The notes under the pieces were generated by a model. The model was not told the DNA's origin. It did not search any database and saw only the letters and a list, made by a program, of their open reading frames with translations. This document shows positions 16,569 to 24,956 of a stretch of DNA of 49,209 nucleotides, in pieces (the stretch's first letter is position 1; every line of letters begins with the position of its first letter). This DNA comes from Herpetosiphon llansteffanensis. Lineage in GTDB: Bacteria > Chloroflexota > Chloroflexia > Chloroflexales > Herpetosiphonaceae. The stretch is from contig NZ_PUBZ01000102.1 in NCBI RefSeq assembly GCF_003205875.1, forward strand, positions 1 to 49,209. Reading direction: 5' to 3'. A program made the translations under genes and the position numbers.

Positions 16569-17165
16569 ATGAATGAGCGTAGTACTGGCACGGTGGCGTG
16601 GTTCGATCCTGAAAAATCGTATGGTTTTATCACAACTCATGCAGGAGCATCGTTGTTTGTCCATCGACGGGCGCTTGGTGATGGACGACGATGGTTGGTT
16701 GAGGGTGAAGAAGTAAGTTTTGTGGTGGTTCGCGGCATGAAGGGTGATGAAGCCAACGATGTTTTAGTGACCAACGCGTTACCGCCAACGCCGCGCATTC
16801 GGGCCTACGAGCAACGCGAGGCTGGGGGCTATGGTGGTGAACGCTCGTTCGAGCGCCGTGATCGTTTTGCTGGTCAATGCCGACCAAGCAATAACGGCCC
16901 GCGCCGCGAGTGGAGCAATGGCCCGCGCGAACGCAGCCGTTCGTTCAGTGGTAGTGCTCCTGTTGGCCTGATTAACGCTCGGGTTGATTATATCGACCCC
17001 CAAGGGCGCTTTATGTTTGTGGCGCTCAGCGATAATCACGGCGATGCCTATGTACATTCGAGCTTGTTTAATCATGGTGGCAATCGGGTGCAAGTTGGCG
17101 ATAGCGTCCGCGTCAGCGTTTCGGCAAGTGATCGTGGCTTACGCGCCAACTCACTTGAAATCTAA
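16569..17165 (+). CDS. Double cold-shock-domain RNA-binding protein
   Basis: 198 residues. An N-terminal cold-shock domain (about 4-65) has GTVAWFDPEKSYGFIT and LFVHRRAL, in which the RNP1-like KSYGFI and RNP2-like LFVH motifs are recognisable. A basic, Arg/Gly/Ser-rich linker (about 75-130) follows. The C-terminal half (about 133-198) is a second, divergent OB-fold with GLINARVDYID, FMFVALS and DAYVHSSLF. GGAG stands 10 bases before ATG 16569; earlier ATGs lack sites. Likely an RNA chaperone controlled by the operator upstream. Confidence 0.87.
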   Translation: MNERSTGTVAWFDPEKSYGFITTHAGASLFVHRRALGDGRRWLVEGEEVSFVVVRGMKGDEANDVLVTNALPPTPRIRAYEQREAGGYGGERSFERRDRFAGQCRPSNNGPRREWSNGPRERSRSFSGSAPVGLINARVDYIDPQGRFMFVALSDNHGDAYVHSSLFNHGGNRVQVGDSVRVSVSASDRGLRANSLEI

Positions 17166-17194
17166 ATTTGAGTTTTGCATATCCACTCAAGCAA

Positions 17195-17222
17195 CAAGGC
17201 CGACTCGTATGAGTCGGCCTTG
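17195..17222. terminator. Bidirectional terminator hairpin
   Basis: CAAGGCCGACTC (17195-17206), loop GTAT, perfect complement at 17211-17222. It sits 29 bases after the cold-shock gene stop and 3 bases before the converging small membrane gene. Confidence 0.8.
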
Positions 17223-17225
17223 CTG

Positions 17226-17420
17226 TTATTGGAGAAATAGCTCGAAATTTGGTTTATGGTCGCGGCCTGTGAGGCGGCGGAACCCGCGCCCGATGGCTCG
17301 TACTGTATCTTCACCCAGCGAATACGCCAAGATCGAACCGAGAATCAAGCCTAAGGCGCTGCCTGCTGCTGCTCCAAGCGCAAAGACGACATAGCGTTCG
17401 CGTTGTGTGGATTTGTTCAT
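17226..17420 (-). CDS. Small Gly/Ala-rich membrane protein
   Basis: 64 residues: short polar N-terminus, one Gly/Ala-rich transmembrane helix (about 11-34, with AAAGSALGLILGSILAY), then a basic tail. This is the layout of YtxH-like or glycine-zipper-type small membrane proteins. GAGG lies 8 bases before ATG 17420. It follows rsfS by 36 bases and may share its transcript. Confidence 0.68.
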   Translation of the reverse strand: MNKSTQRERYVVFALGAAAGSALGLILGSILAYSLGEDTVRAIGRGFRRLTGRDHKPNFELFLQ

Positions 17421-17456
17421 GATGTACCTCGCACGTGATCGTCCTTGACCCGCCGA

Positions 17457-17801
17457 TTACTGAAGAACGACAACTGGCATAGCTTTTTGCCACAATTTAT
17501 CGAGCTTGTAAAAATCGCGTTGTTCAGGGCTAAAAATATGCACAACCACATCGCCAAAATCGAGCAAAACCCAGCCAGTTTCGGGTGAACCTTCGACTTT
17601 GGGTGTCGGTGCGCCTTCTTGGACTAACTGATCATCAATTTCTTTTACGACTGCTCGCAGCATACGCTCATTGCCAGCGGTACAAATCACCAAAAAATCG
17701 GCGAACGTGGCTAATGGGCGAACATCAAGCATGATAATATCATTTGCCTGCTTCGAGTCTGCTAAATCAACAGCACGGCGGGCAAGAACTTGCGCTTCGA
17801 T
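17457..17801 (-). CDS. rsfS: Ribosomal silencing factor RsfS, apparently starting at AUC
   Basis: Binds ribosomal protein uL14 and blocks subunit joining in starvation. DIIMLDVRPLATFADF, CTAGNERMLRAVV, GWVLLDFGDVVVHIF and FYKLDKLW are the RsfS/Iojap signature segments. An ATG reading (17732) would delete the first helix. In-frame codons upstream encode EAQVLARRAVDLADSKQAN, a normal RsfS N-terminus; they run back to an in-frame TAG at 17822-17820. Between that stop and 17732 there is no ATG, GTG, TTG or CTG. GGAGGT lies 6 bases before an ATC at 17801-17799, giving a 114-residue protein of normal length. I therefore place the start at ATC. Confidence 0.8.
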   Translation of the reverse strand: MEAQVLARRAVDLADSKQANDIIMLDVRPLATFADFLVICTAGNERMLRAVVKEIDDQLVQEGAPTPKVEGSPETGWVLLDFGDVVVHIFSPEQRDFYKLDKLWQKAMPVVVLQ

Positions 17802-17859
17802 AGGTGGACCTCCACATTTCTAGAACAGATTTTTTCTGCTTCCAATATACCATGAAACC

Positions 17860-19059
17860 TTAAATTAGCTGCATACTCCGCCCAACATGTTCGAAGATAG
17901 TGAGCGCTTCCGCGAGATCTACATTGCTATGGCTGGCAGTGACAATTGTGCGCACCCGACCTTTGTCGCGGGCCACGGTTGGGAAGGCGATGCCTTGGGC
18001 AAATACGCCTGCCTGAAACAGCTGATCGGAGAATTGCATGGCCTTGGCGCTCTCGCCAACAATAACTGGCGTGATCGGGGTTTCCGAGATGCCCGTGTTA
18101 AAGCCAAGTTGTTGCAATCCAGCCTTAAAGAACTTGGTATTTTCCCAAAGTTGTTGATGCAATTGCGCGCCTTCTGGGCTTTGCAAGAGCTTAACTGCTG
18201 CAATACAGGTTGCAGCCACCGCTGGCGGATGCGATGTGCTGAACAAAAATGGCCGTGAGCGATGCTCCATCAGCTGACGCAATTTGCTCGACGTTGCCAC
18301 ATACCCGCCCAAAGCCCCAATCGCTTTGGAAAGGGTACCAACCTGAATATCCCAATCTTTGATGCCATAATGGCTGACCGTGCCGCTGCCGTTGGTGCCA
18401 AGCACGCCCGATGCGTGAGCATCATCGACCATGGTGATGGCCTCGTAATGCTTGGCTAGCTCGGCGATGCGTGGCAAGGGCGCAATATCGCCATCCATGC
18501 TAAATACGCCATCGGTCACAATCAGCGTGTTGCGATATTTACCTTGATTATCCTGCAAGACCCGTTCCAAATCGGCCATATCGTTGTGGCGATACACGGC
18601 ACGGGCTGCTTTGGTGAGGCGAACACCATCGATGATCGAGGCATGGTTCAGCTCATCGCTGATCACCAAATCGCCATCGTTGAGCACAACCCCCAAAACC
18701 GCTGCATTGGCCGTAAAGCCCGATTGGAGCACCAACACCGCCTCAGTATGCTTGAATTCGGCCAAGCGTTGTTCAAGCTCCTCGTGGATGCTCATTGTGC
18801 CAATAATCGTGCGAACTGCACCTGAACCAACCCCCAATTCCTCGATTGCTTTAATTGCTGCTGCTTTCAAGGCTGGATGATTGGCCAAGCCTAAATAATT
18901 ATTTGATGAGAGATTGATCACCGATTTGCCATCGATGGTTGAACGTGGGCCGGTTGGGCTTTGTAATTCGCGCAATTTGCGAAAAATCCCTTGCTCACGC
19001 AAACTATTCAGTTGCTCATCAAGATATGCTTCAAACGAATGCGGCATCATCGCCCCCAT
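17860..19059 (-). CDS. kbl: Glycine C-acetyltransferase / alpha-oxoamine synthase (Kbl type)
   Basis: PLP enzyme that joins an acyl-CoA (usually acetyl-CoA) with glycine to give 2-amino-3-oxobutanoate, or runs the reverse reaction in threonine breakdown. The 399-residue sequence has [34 protein letters not shown] and the PLP lysine in [13 protein letters not shown], all alpha-oxoamine synthase signatures; SRPFLFST follows. Kbl is favoured over BioF by overall likeness, but a BioF-like role cannot be excluded and no tdh or bio gene is near. In-frame ATGs at 19059, 19050 and 19047; GGGGG spacing fits 19047 best, so the first four residues are uncertain. Lies upstream of rsfS on the same strand. 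Confidence 0.88.
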   Translation of the reverse strand: MGAMMPHSFEAYLDEQLNSLREQGIFRKLRELQSPTGPRSTIDGKSVINLSSNNYLGLANHPALKAAAIKAIEELGVGSGAVRTIIGTMSIHEELEQRLAEFKHTEAVLVLQSGFTANAAVLGVVLNDGDLVISDELNHASIIDGVRLTKAARAVYRHNDMADLERVLQDNQGKYRNTLIVTDGVFSMDGDIAPLPRIAELAKHYEAITMVDDAHASGVLGTNGSGTVSHYGIKDWDIQVGTLSKAIGALGGYVATSSKLRQLMEHRSRPFLFSTSHPPAVAATCIAAVKLLQSPEGAQLHQQLWENTKFFKAGLQQLGFNTGISETPITPVIVGESAKAMQFSDQLFQAGVFAQGIAFPTVARDKGRVRTIVTASHSNVDLAEALTIFEHVGRSMQLI

Positions 19060-19274
19060 ACATAGCTATTCGCAACTATGGCTCAGCGCCATATGTTTCA
19101 GATGCATTATAGTGCATAAGCGCGCTTTGTAGATGCGATTGAGGGCTGATTAACCTGCGTTTGGCAATTGCAATACTTATGCTGCATTGTTGCGAGGATT
19201 GTGCATGTTGCACACGCCGATTCAAGACTACACTCAATCCAACCCATATTGGGATGGTATGAAATGAGGGTGTT

Positions 19275-19724
19275 GTGCGAGAACTGATTAAATTTTTGAT
19301 TGCAGGCTTGTTGGTGATTGGCAGTTGTATCGGCATCTCGTTCTGGGCATGGGGGCCGCCAATCCGCGACGATCTGCCTGTATCGCTCCACGAAGGTGGT
19401 TTATATGATGAGTGGCAGCAAATCGAATCAGCTGATCCGACGCGCCTTTCTTTTGAAGTTAAGCTGTATCAAACCGAATTATGGAAGAACGTTACCATCG
19501 ATCCCCGCAGCAAACCAGCGCTTGATTTGCAACTAGAACCATTGGATACCGATCAGATTCGACCATATGCGGCGTTTGTTGTCCGCGGCTCAATTTTGCG
19601 CGAATTTGCCTTGTCTGAGGATTCAATTGAGTTGGCATTGCATGGAATGAATGGCCAAAAAGCCCGCACAATTTGGCTTGATCGCCAATTGATGCTTGAT
19701 CAAAAGACGCTGATCTTGCGCTAG
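19275..19724 (+). CDS. Membrane-anchored protein of unknown function
   Basis: 149 residues from a GTG start with GAGGG just upstream. One N-terminal hydrophobic helix (about 5-27), then an extracytoplasmic beta-rich domain of roughly 115 residues without cysteines or known motifs. Stands alone between divergent kbl and a repeat block. I do not recognise a family. Confidence 0.6.
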   Translation: MRELIKFLIAGLLVIGSCIGISFWAWGPPIRDDLPVSLHEGGLYDEWQQIESADPTRLSFEVKLYQTELWKNVTIDPRSKPALDLQLEPLDTDQIRPYAAFVVRGSILREFALSEDSIELALHGMNGQKARTIWLDRQLMLDQKTLILR

Positions 19725-19732
19725 ATTAAACA

Positions 19733-20140
19733 TTCCCTCACCCCCCAGCCCCTCCTTTCAAGGGTAGGTTTTTAACAATTGATGGTGGCATGAAGCGTTC
19801 CCTCACCCCCCAGCCCCCTCGCCCACTGGACGCGGGCGAGGGGGAGTCAATGCTGGTTTCCCAGCGATCTGGGGGGAAAAGCTCCTCAACCACAAAACAC
19901 GGGCGAGAGTGAGCACCCCGTTTCCCCCGATGCATTGTGCAGAACCAGCGGGTTAAAGCCCCTCGCCCGCGCACGGGAGAGGGGTTGGGGGTGAGGGGAT
20001 CTTAACTACCCTTGAAAGCCAGCCCCCTCGCCCACGAAAACGCGGGCGAGGGGGAGCGCCCGTTTTTACCGACGAATTGCATAAGAATCGCCGCATTTAA
20101 ACACCCCTCGCCTGCATTCAGTGAGAAATTAGGTGAGGGG
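19733..20140. repeat. GC-rich palindromic repeat block of CCCTCACCCCC / GGGCGAGGGG words
   Basis: About 400 gene-free bases. CCCTCACCCCCCAGCCCC occurs at about 19736-19753 and 19800-19817; its inverted partner, ending in GGTTGGGGGTGAGGGG, lies at about 19985-20000. CCCCCTCGCCC...GGGCGAGGGGG hairpins occur at about 19815-19842 and 20023-20061, and a shorter one at 20103-20140. CAAGGGTAG at 19758 has its inverse CTACCCTTG at 20007. The block is therefore a nested inverted repeat about 250 bases across, like the dispersed palindromic intergenic elements of Chloroflexi and cyanobacteria. It may also end the converging transcripts. Confidence 0.75.
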
Positions 20141-20146
20141 AATCTG

Positions 20147-21175
20147 CTAATAACTCGGTTTGCTGGTGGCGTAGGCTAAGCCGCTTTGCACATCGCGGAA
20201 GGTGCGAATATGCGCAATGTCGATGCCAGTATCGAGCAGTGCTTGCACGGTTTCGCTGCGCAAGCCAACGACGACTGGCTCGGTGCCAAGCAGTCGCACC
20301 GCGCTCAAGGTTTGCACCAACGACTCGGCCACCGCTTGATCGATTGTGTTGAGACCAGTTAAATCGATCAAAATTGTATGTGGGCGGCGTTGATAAATGG
20401 TGTTTAGCAATTCATCGCTTAGCAACGCAGCCCGTGTCAGATCGATGCTGCCAACTAGCGGCAACACCAACACTCGTTCGGCAATCGGCAGCACTGGCAC
20501 GCTCATTTGGCGAATGGTTTCGCTGGAGCGTTGCAGTTCATCAAGCGCTTTTTCGAGGTAGAGCGTGCGTTTTTGCACCCGCTCTTCAAGCACGGTTTGG
20601 TTGCGCTCAAGTGCTTTGCTATGTTCGATGCTACTTTTCAGCAGCTGACGTAAGCGCCGTGCCGTAAACGAGGTTGTTGCTGCTGCGGTGCCAAAACAGC
20701 CGCCAGCAAACAGCAGATTCAGAATCGTAATATTTAATGAAAATGGCTGAGGGCTAAGCAGATCGGTGCTAACAAAAATAACGACAGCAATCACTGCATA
20801 AATCATACTCCAACGCGCTGGCAACAATAATGCCGCTGCCACAATTGGAATAAACAAACCATACATCCCGCGACTGGTTACGCCAACTGGGATTGCAACC
20901 ACCAAAATAAGCGCAAAGTAGGGGATAAACATCGCATGAGTTGCCAACTCTGGTTGATCGATGCTGACCAACCAGCCTGAAACTCCGGCGGCGACCAAAA
21001 TGCCAAACAAACAGCCAAGCGCTATTTGATTGCGTCCAACGCTAAGATCAACGCCTAAAACATAATACAGAATCAGCAACACAATAAAACTACTGCCGGT
21101 GATCAAAATGCGGCGTAAAGCCCGCTTACGCTGTTCGCGTTCTTCATTCCATAGGGCAATCAGTGGATCAGCCAT
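20147..21175 (-). CDS. Membrane protein with coiled coil and C-terminal STAS (RsbR-like) domain
   Basis: 342 residues: cytoplasmic start, five or six hydrophobic helices (about 25-165), a coiled coil (about 170-215) and a STAS domain (about 225-335) whose PLVGSIDL, ILIDLTGLNTIDQ and VGLRSETVQALLDTGID segments match RsbR/RsbS-type domains. The site that follows VVD in RsbR, often a phosphorylated Thr, is Gln here (TIDQ). This suggests a membrane-bound stressosome-like input, constitutive or phosphorylation-blind. ATG 21175 has AGGT upstream; the frame open to 21376 overlaps ruvB and is not supported. Divergent from ruvB. Confidence 0.85.
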   Translation of the reverse strand: MADPLIALWNEEREQRKRALRRILITGSSFIVLLILYYVLGVDLSVGRNQIALGCLFGILVAAGVSGWLVSIDQPELATHAMFIPYFALILVVAIPVGVTSRGMYGLFIPIVAAALLLPARWSMIYAVIAVVIFVSTDLLSPQPFSLNITILNLLFAGGCFGTAAATTSFTARRLRQLLKSSIEHSKALERNQTVLEERVQKRTLYLEKALDELQRSSETIRQMSVPVLPIAERVLVLPLVGSIDLTRAALLSDELLNTIYQRRPHTILIDLTGLNTIDQAVAESLVQTLSAVRLLGTEPVVVGLRSETVQALLDTGIDIAHIRTFRDVQSGLAYATSKPSY

Positions 21176-21260
21176 GTGTGGTACCTGTGTAAATTGGCTA
21201 TGGCGCATTATATCAGGCTTTTTTTCTGATGATTCAATGGACTGCCAGCATGCGACCGTC

Positions 21261-21271
21261 TGTGCTATAAT
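21261..21271 (+). promoter_or_regulatory. Extended -10 promoter of ruvB
   Basis: TGTGCTATAAT: consensus -10 TATAAT at 21266-21271 with the extended TG dinucleotide. No good -35, as usual for this class. Start codon 18 bases downstream. Confidence 0.6.
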
Positions 21272-21288
21272 CGCTGTAGGAGGATGCC

Positions 21289-22350
21289 ATGTCCGATGCG
21301 TTTGATCAAGCTCAACGAATGATTTCACCCAAGCCTCGCGAAGAGGATCAAGTGGTGGAGAAAAGTTTGCGGCCAAAAAAATTGGCCGAATATATTGGCC
21401 AAGAAAAAGTGTTGGCCAACCTTAAAATTGCGATTGCTGCTGCTCAACAACGCAAGGAGCCGCTTGATCATACGTTGTTTTATGGCCCGCCTGGCTTGGG
21501 CAAAACCACGCTTTCAACCATTTTGGCCAACGAAATGGGCGTGAATATCAAAATTACCTCTGGCCCAGCCATCGAGCGGGCTGGCGATTTGGCAGCAATT
21601 TTGACCAACCTTAAAAAAGATGATTTGCTATTTATTGATGAAGTGCATCGCTTGAATCGCGCTGTTGAGGAAGTGATGTATCCAGCCATGGAAGATTTTG
21701 CGCTGGATATTATTGTGGGTAAAGGCCCGAGCGCCCGTAATTTGCGCCTGAAATTACCCCGTTTTACCGTGGTTGGGGCGACGACGCGGCTTGCTTTGCT
21801 CACTTCGCCCTTGCGCGACCGTTTTGGCTCGGTACATCGGCTTGAATTTTACTCGCTTGAAGCCATGACCGATATTGTGCGCCGTTCGGCGGCCTTGCTG
21901 AAATCGCCAATGGATGAGGCTGGTGCGCTTGAAATTGCCCGTCGTGCTCGCGGCACGCCACGGGTGGTTAATCGTTTGCTGCGGCGGGTGCGTGATTTTG
22001 CCTTGGTTATGGCCGACAATCACATTACCCTCGATGTTGCCAAAGCCGCCCTTGCCAGCCTCGAAATCGACGATTTGGGGCTTGATGAGAATGATCGGCG
22101 GGTATTGCGCACCTTGATCGAAACCTTCAATGGCGGGCCGGTTGGCCTAACGACCTTGGCCGCCGCAACCGCCGAAGAAGTTGATGCCATCGAGGATGTC
22201 TACGAGCCATATTTGTTGCAACTTGGCTTTCTTCAACGCACACCACGCGGGCGGATTGCCACGCGCCGCGCCTACGATCACCTCGGCGTGAGCTTTCCCG
22301 AACCGCCGCGACCTGTTGATAACCAACAATCAACCTTTAATTTAGAATAA
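21289..22350 (+). CDS. ruvB: Holliday junction branch-migration ATPase RuvB
   Basis: AAA+ motor that with RuvA drives branch migration of recombination junctions. The 353-residue sequence is complete: [11 protein letters not shown], Walker [10 protein letters not shown], Walker [11 protein letters not shown], sensor [18 protein letters not shown], arginine finger region [19 protein letters not shown], and the winged-helix end ([26 protein letters not shown]). AGGAGG lies 5 bases before the ATG. ruvA and ruvC are not adjacent. Confidence 0.97.
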   Translation: MSDAFDQAQRMISPKPREEDQVVEKSLRPKKLAEYIGQEKVLANLKIAIAAAQQRKEPLDHTLFYGPPGLGKTTLSTILANEMGVNIKITSGPAIERAGDLAAILTNLKKDDLLFIDEVHRLNRAVEEVMYPAMEDFALDIIVGKGPSARNLRLKLPRFTVVGATTRLALLTSPLRDRFGSVHRLEFYSLEAMTDIVRRSAALLKSPMDEAGALEIARRARGTPRVVNRLLRRVRDFALVMADNHITLDVAKAALASLEIDDLGLDENDRRVLRTLIETFNGGPVGLTTLAAATAEEVDAIEDVYEPYLLQLGFLQRTPRGRIATRRAYDHLGVSFPEPPRPVDNQQSTFNLE

Positions 22351-22368
22351 TTATTGTTGTTTGACATA

Positions 22369-22403
22369 AAAACAGGCTGCTAGATTTGCTAGCAGCCTGT
22401 TTT
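22369..22403. terminator. Bidirectional terminator between ruvB and sodA
   Basis: AAAACAGGCTGCTAG (22369-22383) and its perfect complement (22389-22403) around a 5-base loop. The A and T ends supply a short U-tract in both directions. Confidence 0.88.
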
Positions 22404-22406
22404 CGT

Positions 22407-23174
22407 TTATTTGGCGATGGCCAGATCGTAGCGTCGCCCGACTTCGCTCCAATTAATCACATTCCACCAAGCGCTCAAAAATTCGGCGCGTTTTTGGCGG
22501 AATTTCAAATAGTAGGCATGTTCCCAAACATCAACGCCGAGCAAAGGCGTTAGACCTTCCATATACGGGCTATCTTGGTTGGGGTAACTGGCGAGGTAGA
22601 GCGTGCCTTTGCTATCGGTTGAGAGCCAGCCCCAACCTGAGCCAAAGCGCCGCGAAGCAATATCGTTATAGGTATTTTGGAAGCTACCGAACGAGCCATA
22701 TTTGGCATTAATTGCCGCCGCCAATGCCCCGCCAGCGCTGCCGCCACCTTTGGGCGAAAGCGTTGCCCACCAAATTGAGTGATTGGCATGGCCGCCAGCG
22801 TTGTTGCGCACTGCGGTCTGGATGGCGCTTGGTAAATTGCTCAAGCCATGCAAAAGCTCAGCCACATTCATGCTTTGCAATTTTGGATAATCAGCCAAGG
22901 CCGCATTTAAATTGGTAACCATTGTATTGTGATGTTTTTGGTGATGAATGTACATCGTTTCTGCATCGAGCTGCGGTTCCAATGCACCGTAATCATAGGG
23001 CAAGGCTGGCAAGGTGAATTTGCCGTTGGTTGGCACGGTTGCCATATCAAACGTTTTGCCAACTCCGCCATATTTTTTGGCGCTTGCCTCTTTGTTGCCC
23101 CAAATTGCGGCCAAACTGCCTAAGCCGATTGCGCCCAAAAATCCCCGCCGCGATAGATTGAAACGTTCTGACAT
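22407..23174 (-). CDS. Tat-exported Fe/Mn superoxide dismutase
   Basis: Dismutates superoxide outside the cytoplasm. 255 residues; the N-terminus has SRRGFLGAIGLGSLAAIWG, a twin-arginine signal, so the enzyme is exported folded with its metal. The mature part begins near 50 with LPALPYDYGALEP. Metal ligands are His77 (IHHQKHH), His132 (GGHANHS), Asp215 and His219 (DVWEHAYYLKF). GGHANHSIWW and GGGSAGG are more like Mn-type enzymes, but metal preference is uncertain. GGAGG lies 10 bases before ATG 23174; the longer frame to 23231 is not supported. Confidence 0.95.
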   Translation of the reverse strand: MSERFNLSRRGFLGAIGLGSLAAIWGNKEASAKKYGGVGKTFDMATVPTNGKFTLPALPYDYGALEPQLDAETMYIHHQKHHNTMVTNLNAALADYPKLQSMNVAELLHGLSNLPSAIQTAVRNNAGGHANHSIWWATLSPKGGGSAGGALAAAINAKYGSFGSFQNTYNDIASRRFGSGWGWLSTDSKGTLYLASYPNQDSPYMEGLTPLLGVDVWEHAYYLKFRQKRAEFLSAWWNVINWSEVGRRYDLAIAK

Positions 23175-23270
23175 TATCACAACCTCCACTAGACCATGCG
23201 TTGGTATTGCTCCATTCGTTGAAATAAGCACTTTGGTTTTAGCAAAATCGTGATAATTATTAAATTTTGA

Positions 23271-24617
23271 TTAAGAATGTGCTTCATTAATAAGGATTGG
23301 CTGGTTGCTTGTAGCTGCATGTGCTTGAACTTTTTGGCGAATTGCATAGCCCAAACAGAGCAAGCACAGCGGCAAGACGAGCCACGATTCCCAAGCAAAG
23401 TCGCTGGTTTGCAACGTATTGAGTGGCATACCTTGGGCTTGGGCAGTAAGGCCGAGCGCAACCCAGCGCGAACCAATCAGGCCAAGTAGCGCTGTGCTGA
23501 GGCCAATTTTGCCCCAGCGGCCAAGCGTTGGCCAAAGCAAACTGAGCACAATTAATTCAATAAATGAGAACGACCAACCAACAGGCCTACCCCAATATAA
23601 TAAAATAAAACTGATGCCATACAGCAGCGGAAAACCAACCTGCTTGCGCCAAACCAGCCAACAACTTGCTGCCAACCCAAGTACCCATAAGCCAAGCGCC
23701 AACATTTGGGCAAGGTTTGGGTTGAGGCCAAGATTGATTAAGCCTTGCAATGGTGTGCGGTTCCACATGCTCATCGGGCTTTGTTCGGCCACCGCAAAAT
23801 TAAACCATTGGTATTCGAGGGTATTGGCTAAATAGGTGAAGGTTTCGTGGCGCAGCGCACTATCCCAGCGCCAAATTTCAAGCCCAATCAGCCCTAAGGC
23901 TAGCGCTGCAATGCTGGCAATTCGTTTTATCAACGCTTGCCGTGCCGTTGAATCAGCCATGGTGCAATAGGCTAGGGCTGCTAGAGCCACGAAAAACAGG
24001 GCATAGAAGGGCTTAATCAACAGCAACAGGGCAATAATCAGCGCAGCAGCCAGCCGTGAATGATAGAGCGCCCAATAGCCGCCAAGCAAACTACCAAGCA
24101 GCAACAATGCTTCAACATTGCCAGAAACGATGCCCAGCATACACTCCAAACTCAGCATCACCAAGATTGTCCAAGCGCTGCTTTGCTTGGTCAGATAGAG
24201 CCAAAAGCCTACGAAGAGCAGGGTTGCCATGCTCAAAATTGCGGCCATGCCAAGGCTGTTAATCTGTAATTTGGCTACAGCTTGGGCCAAAGTGGGCGGG
24301 TACAGATATGGCCCAACAATCTGACCAACCTGATCATATTGCGCCTTAACTGCCAGCTTTGCAGCCGGATCGGATGCGTTGAGCATCCGTTGTTCCCACA
24401 AATGCACGCTGCGCCACATCGCTTGCGCCTCGGCGATTGCCGGATAGGGATTGGCCTGGTGTTGCATGCGTTCGGCAGCCAAGGCATAGCTTTGAAAATC
24501 GACAGCGGCGATGCCTTTTTGTTGGTTTTGACTAACGATCTGATACCCAAAAGCGACCCACATGCCAAAAATGATCCAGCCAATCATCGAGCCTAGCGTA
24601 CGCCAAGCAAATCGCAT
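23271..24617 (-). CDS. Polytopic membrane protein of GT87/DUF2029 type
   Basis: 448 residues with roughly ten to twelve hydrophobic helices. After the first helix the outside loop contains DFQSYALAAERMQHQANPY, matching the DF-x-x-Y-x-A-x-x-x-x-x-G-x-x-P-Y pattern of GT-C glycosyltransferases (GT87/DUF2029), where the Asp is the likely catalytic residue. These transfer mannose or another sugar from a polyprenyl-phosphate carrier. ATG 24617 has AAAGG 7 bases upstream. No glycosylation cluster is adjacent, so substrate is unknown. Confidence 0.8.
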   Translation of the reverse strand: MRFAWRTLGSMIGWIIFGMWVAFGYQIVSQNQQKGIAAVDFQSYALAAERMQHQANPYPAIAEAQAMWRSVHLWEQRMLNASDPAAKLAVKAQYDQVGQIVGPYLYPPTLAQAVAKLQINSLGMAAILSMATLLFVGFWLYLTKQSSAWTILVMLSLECMLGIVSGNVEALLLLGSLLGGYWALYHSRLAAALIIALLLLIKPFYALFFVALAALAYCTMADSTARQALIKRIASIAALALGLIGLEIWRWDSALRHETFTYLANTLEYQWFNFAVAEQSPMSMWNRTPLQGLINLGLNPNLAQMLALGLWVLGLAASCWLVWRKQVGFPLLYGISFILLYWGRPVGWSFSFIELIVLSLLWPTLGRWGKIGLSTALLGLIGSRWVALGLTAQAQGMPLNTLQTSDFAWESWLVLPLCLLCLGYAIRQKVQAHAATSNQPILINEAHS

Positions 24618-24623
24618 ACTCAA

Positions 24624-24956
24624 CCTTTCGAGCGCTAAGCCTTTGGATCGACTGCGTTGAACGACTAGAATGCAAGGGCAAAATGCAACTATACAGCAGA
24701 ATCTGTGGCTAGAGGTTTACGAACGGCGTTGGTCTGACAGTTTTGGCTGGGTTTGGGGGTTTTGCGTTGCTAAAGCTGCTGGAACCAAAATGCTACCTAC
24801 TTGGAACAGGCTTTGGAACTGGGTCTTGCTATATTAAATCTACACACTCTCATTGCGGCGCTCCTGTGGTTTGGAAGCATCAGGGCAGTTGGCCGCTTGG
24901 TAAACGTGGGACTTTACCAAGCGGCCAGCACCGCATTTAAAGATATACTACTAGAG
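24624..24956. other. Gene-free gap with one strong hairpin (24891-24926)
   Basis: GGCCGCTTGGTAAA (24891-24904) pairs perfectly with 24913-24926 over an 8-base loop, 31 bases past the stop of the WD40 lipoprotein gene. It may end that transcript although no U-run follows. The open frames in this gap lack ribosome sites and recognisable products; I saw nothing else. Confidence 0.6.

Noticed and set aside
21176-21376. Extension of the STAS protein by 67 residues
   Set aside because: It would overlap the ruvB start and promoter on the opposite strand; ATG 21175 fits better.
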